Source: Mycolicibacterium aichiense
GTDB lineage: Bacteria > Actinomycetota > Actinomycetes > Mycobacteriales > Mycobacteriaceae
NCBI RefSeq assembly: GCF_010726245.1
Contig: NZ_AP022561.1
Location: 1,860,001-1,924,000, forward strand
Direction: 5' to 3'
DNA length: 64,000 bases
The notes beneath the pieces are model-generated. The model ran no database searches. It worked only from the letters and a program-made list of their open reading frames with translations, and was not told the origin of the DNA. Below are positions 1-8,335 of the stretch, one piece after another. The position numbers were made by a program, and so were the translations under genes. The number at the start of each line of letters is the position of its first letter. Position 1 is the stretch's first letter.

Positions 1-6
1 GCTGAC

Positions 7-573
7 TCAGCGAGGCGGGTTCGGGTCGATCGGAACCGCAGGCAATGTTCGCGCGATCAGGTCCGATAACGCCTGAATGGGCGTGGGGCCAGACTCTTTC
101 GGCAGGGTGAGTGCCAGGTACACCGGGCGGTCCACGGTGACCCAGGTGCTGCGATCGGTCTGGGGATCGTCGAGCTGAAACCATTGGACCGCGTTGACCA
201 GTTGGATGGGGGAGCCCACCATGAACTCCGCGGGCCGGTCGATGCCACAGCGGAGGATGACCGGGTAATTGTCGGCCTCCCCACGCCAGGCTGCCGCGCC
301 GGGTGGCACCGGCTCGGCCGCCGCGACCCGATGGAATTCGCCGAGGTTTTCCGGCAACGCGCCGATCAGAGTGCGGCAGCTCGGTGAATCCGCTTGCGGC
401 GCTGGGGCGGCGGCGATGACCACCGGCTGGACCGGAGCTTTGCGGGTAGCCGCGATCGCAAGCACCGCGCCGATCGCCACCACGGCCACGACGACCGCGG
501 CGATCAGGAAGGCGCGGGGCGGTCCGTCCCTTGTGCTGTCCTCGCCGGCGACGGGAAGGGGCTCAGTCGGCAT
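7..573 (-). CDS. DUF3515 family membrane-anchored protein
   Basis: Protein of 188 residues with a short polar N-terminus, one hydrophobic segment at about residues 21-43, and an extracytoplasmic domain. Length, topology and position next to thiL match the mycobacterial DUF3515 protein (Rv2980-like); its biochemical role is unknown. The ATG start lies inside the end of the upstream RAM-domain gene (overlap 563-573), so the two are probably translationally coupled. Two cysteines, in SCRTL and LRCGID, could form an extracytoplasmic disulfide. The family call rests on position and topology more than on a diagnostic motif. Confidence 0.7.
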   Translation of the reverse strand: MPTEPLPVAGEDSTRDGPPRAFLIAAVVVAVVAIGAVLAIAATRKAPVQPVVIAAAPAPQADSPSCRTLIGALPENLGEFHRVAAAEPVPPGAAAWRGEADNYPVILRCGIDRPAEFMVGSPIQLVNAVQWFQLDDPQTDRSTWVTVDRPVYLALTLPKESGPTPIQALSDLIARTLPAVPIDPNPPR

Positions 574-799
574 CGGCGATGGGGCAGGTGAGGGTTCGGG
601 TGATCCCGGCGATCTGCTGAACGCTGGGCACCACGGCGGCGGTCAGGTCATCTTTGGTGGTCGCGGCGACTCGGACCACCACGTCATAGGGACCGGTCAC
701 GTACTCGGCGGACACTATGCCCGGCAGCGCGGCCACCTGCTTGGCGACGACCTCGGCGCGGCCGACCTCGGTCTGGATCAGCATGTACGCCTCCACCAC
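563..799 (-). CDS. Stand-alone Lrp/AsnC ligand-binding (RAM) domain protein
   Basis: A protein of 78 residues that is only the alpha/beta ACT-like ligand-binding domain of Lrp/AsnC regulators, with no helix-turn-helix. The pattern VEAYMLIQTEVG, then GPYDVVVRV and a strand-rich tail is typical. Such proteins form oligomers that bind amino acids; the target here is unknown. Start is GTG at 799 with AGGAGG at 805-810 (5-base spacing); a second GTG at 796 is possible. It overlaps the DUF3515 gene by 11 bases and is transcribed away from thiL. Confidence 0.85.
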   Translation of the reverse strand: MVEAYMLIQTEVGRAEVVAKQVAALPGIVSAEYVTGPYDVVVRVAATTKDDLTAAVVPSVQQIAGITRTLTCPIADAD

Positions 800-840
800 C
801 GTCGCCTCCTCTCGATGGCCGCTCGCATGCGGCGCCGCCC

Positions 841-846
841 TAGACT
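841..846 (+). promoter_or_regulatory. Putative -10 element for thiL
   Basis: TAGACT fits the mycobacterial -10 pattern TANNNT and lies in the gap between the divergent RAM-domain gene and thiL. Transcription would start near 853, giving a leader of about 78 bases before the GTG at 931. No clear -35 was found. Confidence 0.35.
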
Positions 847-930
847 GGCATGTCCGGGTGCCGGCAAGGCCCCAACGTACCGCAGGTTGCCGTGCCGATC
901 AGCCTGGGCGACGGGAGGAGGGCACACCTC

Positions 931-1887
931 GTGGCCGACGGCGGCGAACCCACATTGCGCCAGCTCGGCGAGTTCCCCGTGATCGACCGGCTGGTGGCCG
1001 GACGTCGTCAACCCGCGGCCGTCACGGTCGGGCCGGGAGACGACGCCGCGGTGGTGGCGATGCCGGACGGCCGGGTCGTCGTGAGCACCGACATGCTCGT
1101 CGAAGGGCGTCACTTCCGGCTGGATTGGTCCTCTCCGCTGGAGGTCGGCCGAAAAGCCATCGCGCAGAACGCCGCCGACATCGAGTCGATGGGCGCGCGG
1201 GTCAGCGCGTTCGTCGTCGCGTTCGGCGCCCCGCCCGACACCCCGGCGGCCCGAGCGCAGGAGTTGGCCGACGGAATGTGGCTGGAGGCCGGTCCGCTGG
1301 GCGCCGGAATCGTCGGAGGGGATCTGGTCGCCAGCCCCCAGTGGGTGATATCGGTGACCGCATTCGGCGACCTGTCCGGCCGGCCGCCGGTGCTGCGCAG
1401 TGGAGCGCGGCCGGGGTCGGTGGTCGCCGTCAGTGGTGAGCTGGGCCGCTCTGCTGCCGGATATCTGTTGTGGCACAAGGGCATCGATGATTTCACCGAG
1501 CTGCGGCAGCGACACCTGGTCCCGCGTCCGCCCTACGGGCAGGGCATAGTGGCGGCGGCGGCCGGGGCTCAGGCGATGACCGACGTCTCCGACGGCCTGC
1601 TGGCCGATCTCGGCCACATCGCCCGCGACTCCAGGGTTCTCATCGACCTCGCCACGGACGCGCTGCGACCTGATGTCGACGCCGTCACTGCCGCGGCCGC
1701 TGCGGCCGATGCCGATCCCCGCGCGCTGGTGCTCTCCGGTGGCGAAGATCACGCCCTCGTCGCCTGCTTTCCCGCCGCGGTTCCGCCCGGGTGGCGGGTG
1801 ATCGGCACCGTGCGAGACGGCGGGCCCGGCGTGCTCGTCGACGGCCTCGGGTGGGATGGCGCGGCGGGTTGGCAATCCTTCGACTGA
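931..1887 (+). CDS. thiL: Thiamine-monophosphate kinase
   Basis: ThiL phosphorylates thiamine monophosphate to thiamine diphosphate, the last cofactor-forming step, in the cytoplasm. The protein has the AIRS/PurM-like fold: PGDDAAVV followed by STDMLVEGRHF (metal and ATP site), GGDLVASP, MTDVSDGLLADLGH, and the C-terminal SGGEDHALV motif. An in-frame ATG exists at 850, but GTG at 931 is preferred: GGGAGGAGG at 913-921 lies 9 bases before it, and family similarity begins just after it (LRQLGEF.VIDRL). This gives 318 residues, a normal length. ung follows after 22 bases. Confidence 0.93.
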   Translation: MADGGEPTLRQLGEFPVIDRLVAGRRQPAAVTVGPGDDAAVVAMPDGRVVVSTDMLVEGRHFRLDWSSPLEVGRKAIAQNAADIESMGARVSAFVVAFGAPPDTPAARAQELADGMWLEAGPLGAGIVGGDLVASPQWVISVTAFGDLSGRPPVLRSGARPGSVVAVSGELGRSAAGYLLWHKGIDDFTELRQRHLVPRPPYGQGIVAAAAGAQAMTDVSDGLLADLGHIARDSRVLIDLATDALRPDVDAVTAAAAAADADPRALVLSGGEDHALVACFPAAVPPGWRVIGTVRDGGPGVLVDGLGWDGAAGWQSFD

Positions 1888-1897
1888 CGGCGCGCGT

Positions 1898-1903
1898 TAG
1901 GTT
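1898..1903 (+). promoter_or_regulatory. Putative leaderless -10 element for ung
   Basis: TAGGTT matches TANNNT and ends 6 bases before the GTG start at 1910, so the predicted transcription start falls on or next to the start codon. No ribosome binding site is visible in front of ung, consistent with a leaderless mRNA. Confidence 0.4.
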
Positions 1904-1909
1904 ACGTCG

Positions 1910-2632
1910 GTGACGACCACCGCCCGGCCGCTGGCCGAACTCGTCGACAAGGGCTGGGCGCAGGCGCTCGCCCCGGTCAGTGACCAGATCACCCAAATGG
2001 GCACGTTCCTGCGCGATGAGATCGCCGCAGGCAGGCACTATCTGCCCGCCGGCCAGAACGTGCTGCGGGCCTTCACCTTTCCGTTCAACGAGGTGCGGGT
2101 ACTGATCGTGGGTCAGGATCCGTACCCCACGCCGGGGCACGCGGTGGGTCTGAGCTTCTCGGTCGCCCCCGACGTACGACCGGTACCGCGCAGCCTGGCC
2201 AACATCTTCACCGAATACACCGCGGACCTCGGCCACCCACAGCCGTCGACCGGTGACCTCACGCCGTGGTCGCAGCGCGGTGTCATGCTGCTGAACAGGG
2301 TGCTGACCGTGCGGCCGGGAACCCCGGCATCGCATCGGGGGAAAGGCTGGGAGGCCGTCACCGAATGCGCGATCCGCGCGCTGGTGGCGCGCGATCAACC
2401 CTTGGTGGCGATCCTGTGGGGGCGGGACGCGTCGACGCTCAAGCCCATGCTGGGGGGCTCCGGCGGGCAGGAGCGAAGCGACCCGGGGATTAGCCGATGC
2501 GTCGCGATCGAGTCGCCGCATCCCTCACCGCTGTCGGCGTCCCGGGGGTTCTTCGGCTCGCGGCCGTTCAGCCGGGCCAACGAACTGCTGACCGGGATGG
2601 GTGCCGAGCCGATCGACTGGCGACTGCCTTAA
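1910..2632 (+). CDS. ung: Uracil-DNA glycosylase with an in-frame repeat insertion
   Basis: Family 1 uracil-DNA glycosylase, 240 residues, which removes uracil from DNA to start base excision repair. Visible motifs are GQDPYP (catalytic Asp), the PRSLANIF segment, [11 protein letters not shown], and the [11 protein letters not shown] leucine loop; the end ([20 protein letters not shown]) is typical of mycobacteria. Compared with the M. tuberculosis protein as I remember it, about 12 extra residues (around 184-196, including QERSDPGI) sit just before [13 protein letters not shown]. They are encoded by a 20-base repeat that recurs at idi2. The frame is kept and all catalytic motifs are intact, so this is an insertion in a surface loop rather than a pseudogene. 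Confidence 0.96.
   Translation: MTTTARPLAELVDKGWAQALAPVSDQITQMGTFLRDEIAAGRHYLPAGQNVLRAFTFPFNEVRVLIVGQDPYPTPGHAVGLSFSVAPDVRPVPRSLANIFTEYTADLGHPQPSTGDLTPWSQRGVMLLNRVLTVRPGTPASHRGKGWEAVTECAIRALVARDQPLVAILWGRDASTLKPMLGGSGGQERSDPGISRCVAIESPHPSPLSASRGFFGSRPFSRANELLTGMGAEPIDWRLP
2464..2483 (+). repeat. 20-base dispersed repeat inside ung
   Basis: CGGGCAGGAGCGAAGCGACC. The same 20 bases occur on the minus strand at 29650-29669, at the start of the idi2 gene; the similarity continues a few bases further (GGG.AT). The first 12 bases recur at 11782-11793. In both genes it is read in the same frame and encodes QERSD-x-GI. Confidence 0.8.
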
Positions 2633-2710
2633 CGCGCGCCGAGATCGACGTTTCGCAGGGAACGTCTCGAACTTTTCCGCCCGTACGTCGGTTTGGGCGG
2701 AAGAGCGGAA

Positions 2711-2905
2711 TTAGCCGCGGCTGACCTTGCCTGCCTTGAGGCAGGAGGTGCAGACGTTCACGCGGTGCTTGTTGCCACCGGGGCGGCTCACGGCGCGCAC
2801 GGTCTGGATGTTCGGGTTCCAGCGACGGCTGGTCCGGCGATGGGAATGCGACACCGACTTGCCGAAGCCGGGGCCCTTTCCGCAGACGTCGCACACGGCA
2901 GCCAT
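2711..2905 (-). CDS. rpmB: 50S ribosomal protein L28 (zinc-binding form)
   Basis: L28 of the large ribosomal subunit, 64 residues. It begins [15 protein letters not shown] and has a second CTSCLKAG pair, so it carries the four cysteines of the zinc-binding (C+) form of this protein. The [16 protein letters not shown] segment is the family core. A strong ribosome binding site (AGAGGAG, complement of 2911-2917) precedes the ATG. It is divergent from the FakA-like gene. Because this is the zinc-dependent copy, a zinc-independent paralogue may be encoded elsewhere (inference). Confidence 0.96.
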   Translation of the reverse strand: MAAVCDVCGKGPGFGKSVSHSHRRTSRRWNPNIQTVRAVSRPGGNKHRVNVCTSCLKAGKVSRG

Positions 2906-2973
2906 GTAGAACTCCTCTATCGAACGTGTTCCTGGGGGCCAACGACCGAAACGGGTGACCCGACAACCTGACT

Positions 2974-3003
2974 AGGATAGCCGTCCGGCGAACCGAACGC
3001 CAA
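2974..3003 (-). promoter_or_regulatory. Putative rpmB promoter
   Basis: On the minus strand, TTGGCG (complement of 2998-3003) and TATCCT (complement of 2974-2979) are separated by 18 bases. This would give a leader of about 60 bases ahead of rpmB. Confidence 0.4.
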
Positions 3004-3167
3004 AATGCGCCATTGCAACGCCTGGACGACACCGCCTGCGGCCACCTGACCTGCGGCGACCCGGCCATCCCACCGCCCTGCGCCGCGGCGGCATCGCGGT
3101 GTCGGGTGGACTGGATAGGCTGGCGCGACGACGCCGTGTGATGGCCAGGGATCGCGAGGAGGTGCCG

Positions 3168-4811
3168 ATGCCGGACCGGCGGCTGGACGCATCTGCGCTA
3201 CGCGACTGGGCCTCTACCGCGGTCGGCGACCTGATCACCCACACCGACGAGATCAACCGGCTCAATGTGTTCCCGGTGGCCGACTCCGATACCGGGACCA
3301 ACCTCCTGTTCACCATGCGGGCGGCGCTGACCGAGGCGGACTCGGTGACCGGCTCGGGTGGCGTCGACGAGCTGACCGCCGCGCTCGCGGAGGGCGCATT
3401 GCACGGGGCCCGGGGCAACTCCGGGGTGATCCTGTCGCAGATCCTGCGCGGTCTGGCCGACGTCACCGCCGCGGCGGCCGCCGACACCGGCGGTTATCTC
3501 GCCGACATCGACGCAGTACTGCTGGGCGCGGGCCTTCGGCACGCGGTCGGGCTGGTGGTGTCGTCGATGGGCGGCCAGCTGGTGGCCGGCACGATCGTCT
3601 CGGTGCTGCAGGCCGTCGCCGACACCGTGCAACAGTGGGCCGCCGATGGCGCCAGTCTTGCCGAATCGCTCACCGCAGGCGGCGAGGCCGCGGTCACCGC
3701 GCTGGATCGCACGCCCGAACAGCTCGACGCGCTGGCCGAGGCAGGGGTGGTCGACGCAGGCGGGCGCGGCTTCCTCGTTCTCATCGACGCGCTGATCGCC
3801 ACCGTCACCGGACATGCGCCGCACCGGCACGTCTACGAACCGGGCCCGCCGCTGATCGAGACCGCCACCGCGGAACCGGCTCCGCCGCAATTCGAAGTGA
3901 TGTATCTGCTCGCCGGCTGCGAGCCGGCCACCCTCGAACCGCTACGCACCCGGCTGGAGCAGCTCGGCGAATCGGTCGCGATCGCCGCGTCGGCCGAACG
4001 CTATTCGGTACACGTGCACACCGACGACGCCGGCGCCGCGGTGGAGGCCGGGTTGGCGGCCGGTGCGGTCAGCAGGATTCAGATCTCGGTGTTGAGCACC
4101 GGGCCCGCCCGGGTTTCTCCGGGCAGCTGGAGTCGGGAGCGCGCGGTGCTTGCCGTCGTCGACGGAGACGGTGCCGCAGAGCTTTTCAGTCAGGAAGGCG
4201 CCTGTGTGCTGCGGCCGGACGCCGAGCTGGCTGATCCGGTCAACGGCGTGAGTGCCCGCGAACTGTTACGCGCGCTGGTCGATGCCGGGGCCGCTCAGGT
4301 GATGGTGTTGCCCAACGGCTATGTGGCGGCAGAGGAGCTGGTCGCCGGGTGCACGGCCGGAATCGGTTGGGGCATAGACGTTGTCGCGTTGCCGACCGGT
4401 TCGATGGTGCAGGGGCTGGCTGCGCTCGCGGTCCACGACCCAAGCCGGCAGGCCGTCGACGACGGGTATTCGATGGCCAGGGCGGCGGCCGCGGCCCGGC
4501 ACGGTTCGGTGCGCACCGCCACCGAACAGGCGCTCACGTGGGCGGGGAGCTGCGAACCGGGTGACGGGCTGGGCATCGCCGGTGACGAAGTCCTGGTGGT
4601 CGCCGACGATGTGACCGGTGCGGCCGCCGGACTGATCGATCTGCTGCTGGTGGCCGGTGGTGAGCTGGTGACCGTGTTGACCGGTGCCGGCACCGATCCG
4701 GCTATCGCCGAGGCGCTGGCCGCGCACATCCACCGGCGCCATCCCGGAATCGAATTCGCCACCTACGCCACCGGTCACCGCGGCGACGAGCTGTTGATCG
4801 GGGTGGAGTAG
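3168..4811 (+). CDS. DAK2 domain fatty acid kinase-like protein (FakA/YloV family)
   Basis: Protein of 547 residues. The N-terminal DhaL/DAK2 domain shows NVFPVADSDTGTNLLFTM (Asp residues that bind Mg-ATP), GARGNSGVILSQILRG and DAGGRGFLVLIDAL. A middle and C-terminal FakA-type region follows. Family members phosphorylate fatty acids held by a DegV/FakB partner; no FakB gene is near, so the substrate here is inferred. The start is ATG 3168, preceded by AGGAGG at 3157-3162; upstream in-frame GTG 3099 lacks such a site. The order rpmB, yloV-like, recG is also seen in Firmicutes. recG begins 2 bases after the stop, so the two are co-transcribed. Confidence 0.87.
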   Translation: MPDRRLDASALRDWASTAVGDLITHTDEINRLNVFPVADSDTGTNLLFTMRAALTEADSVTGSGGVDELTAALAEGALHGARGNSGVILSQILRGLADVTAAAAADTGGYLADIDAVLLGAGLRHAVGLVVSSMGGQLVAGTIVSVLQAVADTVQQWAADGASLAESLTAGGEAAVTALDRTPEQLDALAEAGVVDAGGRGFLVLIDALIATVTGHAPHRHVYEPGPPLIETATAEPAPPQFEVMYLLAGCEPATLEPLRTRLEQLGESVAIAASAERYSVHVHTDDAGAAVEAGLAAGAVSRIQISVLSTGPARVSPGSWSRERAVLAVVDGDGAAELFSQEGACVLRPDAELADPVNGVSARELLRALVDAGAAQVMVLPNGYVAAEELVAGCTAGIGWGIDVVALPTGSMVQGLAALAVHDPSRQAVDDGYSMARAAAAARHGSVRTATEQALTWAGSCEPGDGLGIAGDEVLVVADDVTGAAAGLIDLLLVAGGELVTVLTGAGTDPAIAEALAAHIHRRHPGIEFATYATGHRGDELLIGVE

Positions 4812-4813
4812 TC

Positions 4814-7030
4814 ATGGTCAGTCTCACCGACCGTCTCGACGGGATCGCCGGCGGCAAGGCCGCCGGCCTGCTCGACGACGTGTTCGGCATCCGCACCGTC
4901 GACGACCTGCTGCGGCACTACCCGCGCAAGTACATCCACGGAATGTCGGTGTGGGGCGAGGACGAGGCGCCGCCGGAGGAGGGCGAGCACATCACGCTGG
5001 TCGGCGAGATCGAGAAGGCCGAGGTCCGCTGGACCAATCGCCAACCCAAGCGCGAGTATCTGGTGATCACCCTGGGCAAGGGCCGGCGCAAGGTCACCGC
5101 GACGTTCTTCAACGCCAAGTGGCTGAAGAAGGAATTGATCGAGGGCGTCCGGCTGATGCTGTCCGGCGAGGTCGGGTTCTTCAAGGGCAACATGCAGCTC
5201 ACGCACCCGGACTTCCTGGCACTGAACTCCCCGCGGGGGAGGGTGTTCGGAAGCAAGTCGCTCAAGACGATCGCAGACACGTCGACCTCGGAGGCCGGCG
5301 AACTGTCGATGGCGGCGTTCGAGCGCGACTTCTTCCCGATCTACCCGGCCAGCTCCAAGCTGCAGAGTTGGGACATCTACGCCTGCGTGCAGCAGGTACT
5401 CGCGGTACTGGACCCCATACCCGATCCGCTGCCCGAAAGCGTTGTGCGCCAACGAGGTCTGATCTCCGAAGATGAGGCGCTGCGCGCCATTCACGTCGCC
5501 GAGCGGGAGCCCGAGCGGGAGGCGGCCCGGGAGCGGCTGCGGTTCGACGAGGCCGTGGGGATGCAGTGGGCGCTCGCGCAGCGCCGCCACGGCGAGCTCT
5601 CCGAATCCGGCCCCGTCGCGCCGCGCCGTGACGACGGCTTGGCCGCTGCGCTGATCGAGCGACTGCCCTTCGCGTTGACGGCGGGTCAACGTGAGGTGCT
5701 CGACGTCGTCTCCTGCGAACTGGCCGCGAGCAAGCCGATGAACCGGCTGCTGCAGGGTGAGGTCGGCTCCGGCAAAACGATCGTGTCGGTGGTGGCCATG
5801 CTGCAGATGGTCGATGCGGGTTACCAGTGCGCATTGCTCGCGCCGACCGAAGTCCTTGCCGCCCAACATGCCCAGTCGATCCGCGGCGTCCTCGGGCCGC
5901 TGGCGATGGCCGGCCAACTCGGTGGCGAGGACGGGGCGACTCGCGTCGCACTGCTGACCGGGTCGATGTCGGCGGCCCAGAAACGTCAGGTCCGCGATGA
6001 GGTGGCGTCCGGGGAGGCGGGCATCGTCGTCGGTACCCACGCGCTGTTGCAGGACGCGGTCGAGTTCCACAAGCTGGGCTTCGTCGTCGTCGACGAACAA
6101 CACCGGTTCGGCGTGGAGCAGCGAGACCGGTTGCGCGCCAAGGCGCCTGCGGGACTGACTCCGCATCTACTGGTCATGACGGCCACACCGATCCCGCGCA
6201 CGGTCGCATTGACGGTGTACGGCGACCTGGAAACCTCGACCCTGCGCGAACTTCCGCGCGGGCGCCAGCCGATCACCACCAACACGATCTTCATCAAGGA
6301 CAAGCCGCAATGGCTGGCGCGGGCCTGGCAGCGGATCACCGAGGAGGTCGGCGAAGGCCGGCAGGCCTACGTCGTGGCGTCCCGGATCGACGAGAACGAC
6401 AAGTCGGGCGAGCAGGAAGCGGGCCCGCCCGCCGAGACCGTCGTCAACCTGTTCAACCACCTGGGGCACGGGCCGCTGGCGGGGCTGCGGTTGGGCCTGA
6501 TGCACGGCAGGCTGCCCGCCGACGAGAAGGACGCGGTGATGGCCGCGTTCCGGGCAGGCGACATCGACGTCCTGGTGTGCACCACGGTCATCGAGGTGGG
6601 TGTGGATGTGCCGAATGCGACGGTGATGGTGGTGATGGACGCCGACCGGTTCGGCATCAGCCAGCTACACCAGTTGCGCGGGCGGATCGGGCGCGGCTCG
6701 CATGCCAGCCTGTGCCTGCTGGCCACCAAGCTCCCCGAGGGATCCAAAGCCGGCGACCGGTTGACCGCGGTGGCCAGCACCTTGGACGGCTTCGAGTTGG
6801 CGGATCTGGACCTGCAGGAGCGCCGCGAGGGAGATGTGTTGGGGCTCAACCAGTCCGGCCGTCCTATCACGCTGCGCTTTCTGTCTCTGGCCGAGCACCT
6901 CGAGGTCATCGTCGACGCCCGAGAGGTGGCTCAGTCGATCTATGCCCGTGATCCGGCCAACCCCGGCATGGCGGTCCTGGCCGGCCAGTTCACCGGCGGC
7001 GACCGGATCGACTACCTGGACAAGTCGTGA
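4814..7030 (+). CDS. recG: ATP-dependent DNA helicase RecG
   Basis: Branch-migration helicase of 738 residues that remodels stalled forks and Holliday junctions. It has an N-terminal wedge/OB domain (to about residue 250, including GEHITLVGEIEKAEVR), then superfamily 2 motifs: LLQGEVGSGKT (Walker A), LAPTEVLAAQH, the DEQHRFGVEQR box (motif II), VMTATPIPRT (motif III), and C-terminal CTTVIEVGVDVPNAT and QLRGRIGRG (motifs V and VI). ATG 4814 lies 2 bases after the FakA-like stop. The stop overlaps the next start (GTGA at 7027-7030). Confidence 0.97.
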   Translation: MVSLTDRLDGIAGGKAAGLLDDVFGIRTVDDLLRHYPRKYIHGMSVWGEDEAPPEEGEHITLVGEIEKAEVRWTNRQPKREYLVITLGKGRRKVTATFFNAKWLKKELIEGVRLMLSGEVGFFKGNMQLTHPDFLALNSPRGRVFGSKSLKTIADTSTSEAGELSMAAFERDFFPIYPASSKLQSWDIYACVQQVLAVLDPIPDPLPESVVRQRGLISEDEALRAIHVAEREPEREAARERLRFDEAVGMQWALAQRRHGELSESGPVAPRRDDGLAAALIERLPFALTAGQREVLDVVSCELAASKPMNRLLQGEVGSGKTIVSVVAMLQMVDAGYQCALLAPTEVLAAQHAQSIRGVLGPLAMAGQLGGEDGATRVALLTGSMSAAQKRQVRDEVASGEAGIVVGTHALLQDAVEFHKLGFVVVDEQHRFGVEQRDRLRAKAPAGLTPHLLVMTATPIPRTVALTVYGDLETSTLRELPRGRQPITTNTIFIKDKPQWLARAWQRITEEVGEGRQAYVVASRIDENDKSGEQEAGPPAETVVNLFNHLGHGPLAGLRLGLMHGRLPADEKDAVMAAFRAGDIDVLVCTTVIEVGVDVPNATVMVVMDADRFGISQLHQLRGRIGRGSHASLCLLATKLPEGSKAGDRLTAVASTLDGFELADLDLQERREGDVLGLNQSGRPITLRFLSLAEHLEVIVDAREVAQSIYARDPANPGMAVLAGQFTGGDRIDYLDKS

Positions 7031-7734
7031 GACAGCGGTCGCTGATCTGGCTGGCGGTGATCGCGGCGCTGGCCGTGATCGTCTCCGTACAGGTGACGTC
7101 CTCGACCAGCCATCCCGATGCGATGATCGCCCGCGCCGACGTACCGACGGTGGCACCGGGAACCGACGTGCTCGACGGCATCGTGGTGATCCCGCAGCGG
7201 CTGCGCGGCAACGACTACCGGCGCGCGGCATTCGGTGATGCGTGGGACGACAACAACTCCGCGCCTGGCGGGCACAACGGCTGCGACACCCGTGACGACG
7301 TGCTTGACCGCGATCTCGTCGACAAGACCTTCGTGTTCACCAAACGCTGCCCGCAGGCGGTCGCCACCGGCGTCCTGCACGACCCGTACACCAGCGCGAC
7401 GATCCCGTTCACCCGCGGCGCGCAGGTCGGGGCCGCGGTGCAGATTGATCACCTGGTGCCGCTGGCGTATGCGTGGGACATGGGCGCCCGAAACTGGCCG
7501 GACGACATGCGGATTCGATTCGCCAACGATCCGGCCAACCTGCTGGCCGTCGACGGCCAGGTGAATCAGGACAAGGGCGACCAGCCGCCCGGCAGCTGGA
7601 TGCCGCCCAATCACGCGTTCTGGTGCCAGTACGCGATGCAGTTCATCGCGGTGCTGCGAGGTTACGCACTACCGGTGGACCAGGCGTCTGCCGACGAGCT
7701 GCGTTCGGCCGCGGGCACCTGCCCCAGCCGTTAG
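7027..7734 (+). CDS. Secreted or membrane-anchored HNH (DUF1524) nuclease-family protein
   Basis: Protein of 235 residues with an N-terminal hydrophobic segment (LIWLAVIAALAVIVSV, about residues 5-22), either an uncleaved anchor or a signal peptide. The body carries the DUF1524/HNH pattern: QIDHLVPLAYAWDMGA (His motif), RFANDPANLLAVDG (Asn) and QVNQDKGDQPP. It resembles the Rv2972c group next to recG; targets are unknown. The GTG start overlaps the recG stop by four bases, so it is translationally coupled. Extracytoplasmic location argues against a role in recG-dependent repair. Confidence 0.78.
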   Translation: MRQRSLIWLAVIAALAVIVSVQVTSSTSHPDAMIARADVPTVAPGTDVLDGIVVIPQRLRGNDYRRAAFGDAWDDNNSAPGGHNGCDTRDDVLDRDLVDKTFVFTKRCPQAVATGVLHDPYTSATIPFTRGAQVGAAVQIDHLVPLAYAWDMGARNWPDDMRIRFANDPANLLAVDGQVNQDKGDQPPGSWMPPNHAFWCQYAMQFIAVLRGYALPVDQASADELRSAAGTCPSR

Positions 7735-7827
7735 CCGGCGGGGCCGGATTCCCCCGAAATCGGGCTCGCGGGGCCGTCACCGCAGGTCAAAAAACCGCAC
7801 GATTCGTAGTATTCAAGCCCACACCCA

Positions 7828-7858
7828 GAAAATGCGCATCCGCGATGCGGAATAATCT
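7828..7858 (+). promoter_or_regulatory. Putative nsrR-hmp promoter and operator
   Basis: TAATCT at 7853-7858 is a good -10 element 12 bases before the nsrR ATG, giving an almost leaderless transcript. Overlapping it on the upstream side is an inverted repeat, TCCGC-GAT-GCGGA at 7839-7851, preceded by AAAATGCGCAT. The position is right for autoregulation by NsrR, but I cannot match it to an NsrR consensus with certainty. Confidence 0.4.
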
Positions 7859-7870
7859 AGCGTCGGGTTT

Positions 7871-8335
7871 ATGCAGCTCACACGGTTTACCGACCTAGGT
7901 CTGCGGGCCATGATGCTGCTCGCCACCGGTCAGGCTCGCGAGCAGCGGGTCACCACCAGGACGGTCGCCGCCGCGGCAGGCGCGTCGGAGAACCACGTCG
8001 CCAAGGCGGTGTCGCGGCTGACCGAACTGGGGCTGGTCCACTCCCGCCGGGGCCGCGCCGGCGGCCTTGAACTCACCGAAGCCGGCCGCCAGGCGTCACT
8101 GGGCTGGTTGGTGCGCCGCCTGGAAGGTGACCGCGAAGTCGTCGACTGCACCGGCCAGGTGGCCTGTCCGCTGATCGCGGGCTGCCGCCTGCGTCGGGTG
8201 CTCGCCGATGCCAAAGAGGCCTTCTACGCCGAACTCGATCGCCACACGATCGCCGATCTCGTCGGCAGCCAGATGCTGCCCGTCGTCTTACAACTCACAA
8301 CCGCACCACTCACAACCGAAGGGAATCTGACATGA
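7871..8335 (+). CDS. nsrR: Rrf2-family nitric oxide-sensing repressor
   Basis: Protein of 154 residues with a winged helix at the N-terminus (QLTRFTDLGLRAMMLLA, then ASENHVAKAVSRLTELGLV and an RGRAGG wing). Three cysteines follow in CTGQVACPLIAGC, that is C-x5-C-x5-C, the spacing that holds the [4Fe-4S] cluster in NsrR. NsrR represses NO detoxification genes until NO destroys the cluster. The stop overlaps the hmp start (ATGA at 8332-8335), so repressor and target are co-transcribed. Confidence 0.92.
   Translation: MQLTRFTDLGLRAMMLLATGQAREQRVTTRTVAAAAGASENHVAKAVSRLTELGLVHSRRGRAGGLELTEAGRQASLGWLVRRLEGDREVVDCTGQVACPLIAGCRLRRVLADAKEAFYAELDRHTIADLVGSQMLPVVLQLTTAPLTTEGNLT

Noticed and set aside
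778..1875. Minus-strand open frame opposite thiL
   Set aside because: It is a shadow frame with low-complexity composition, and ThiL motifs are complete on the plus strand.
2452..2496. Possible disruption of ung by the repeat
   Set aside because: The insertion keeps the frame and all catalytic motifs downstream are intact, so it is not annotated as a pseudogene.
2917..2935. LexA/SOS box near rpmB (TCGAAC..GTTCC)
   Set aside because: The half-sites are 2 bases apart instead of 4 and the second is imperfect.
4775..6166. Long minus-strand open frame opposite recG
   Set aside because: It overlaps the fully motif-supported helicase and shows no recognisable domain or ribosome binding site.
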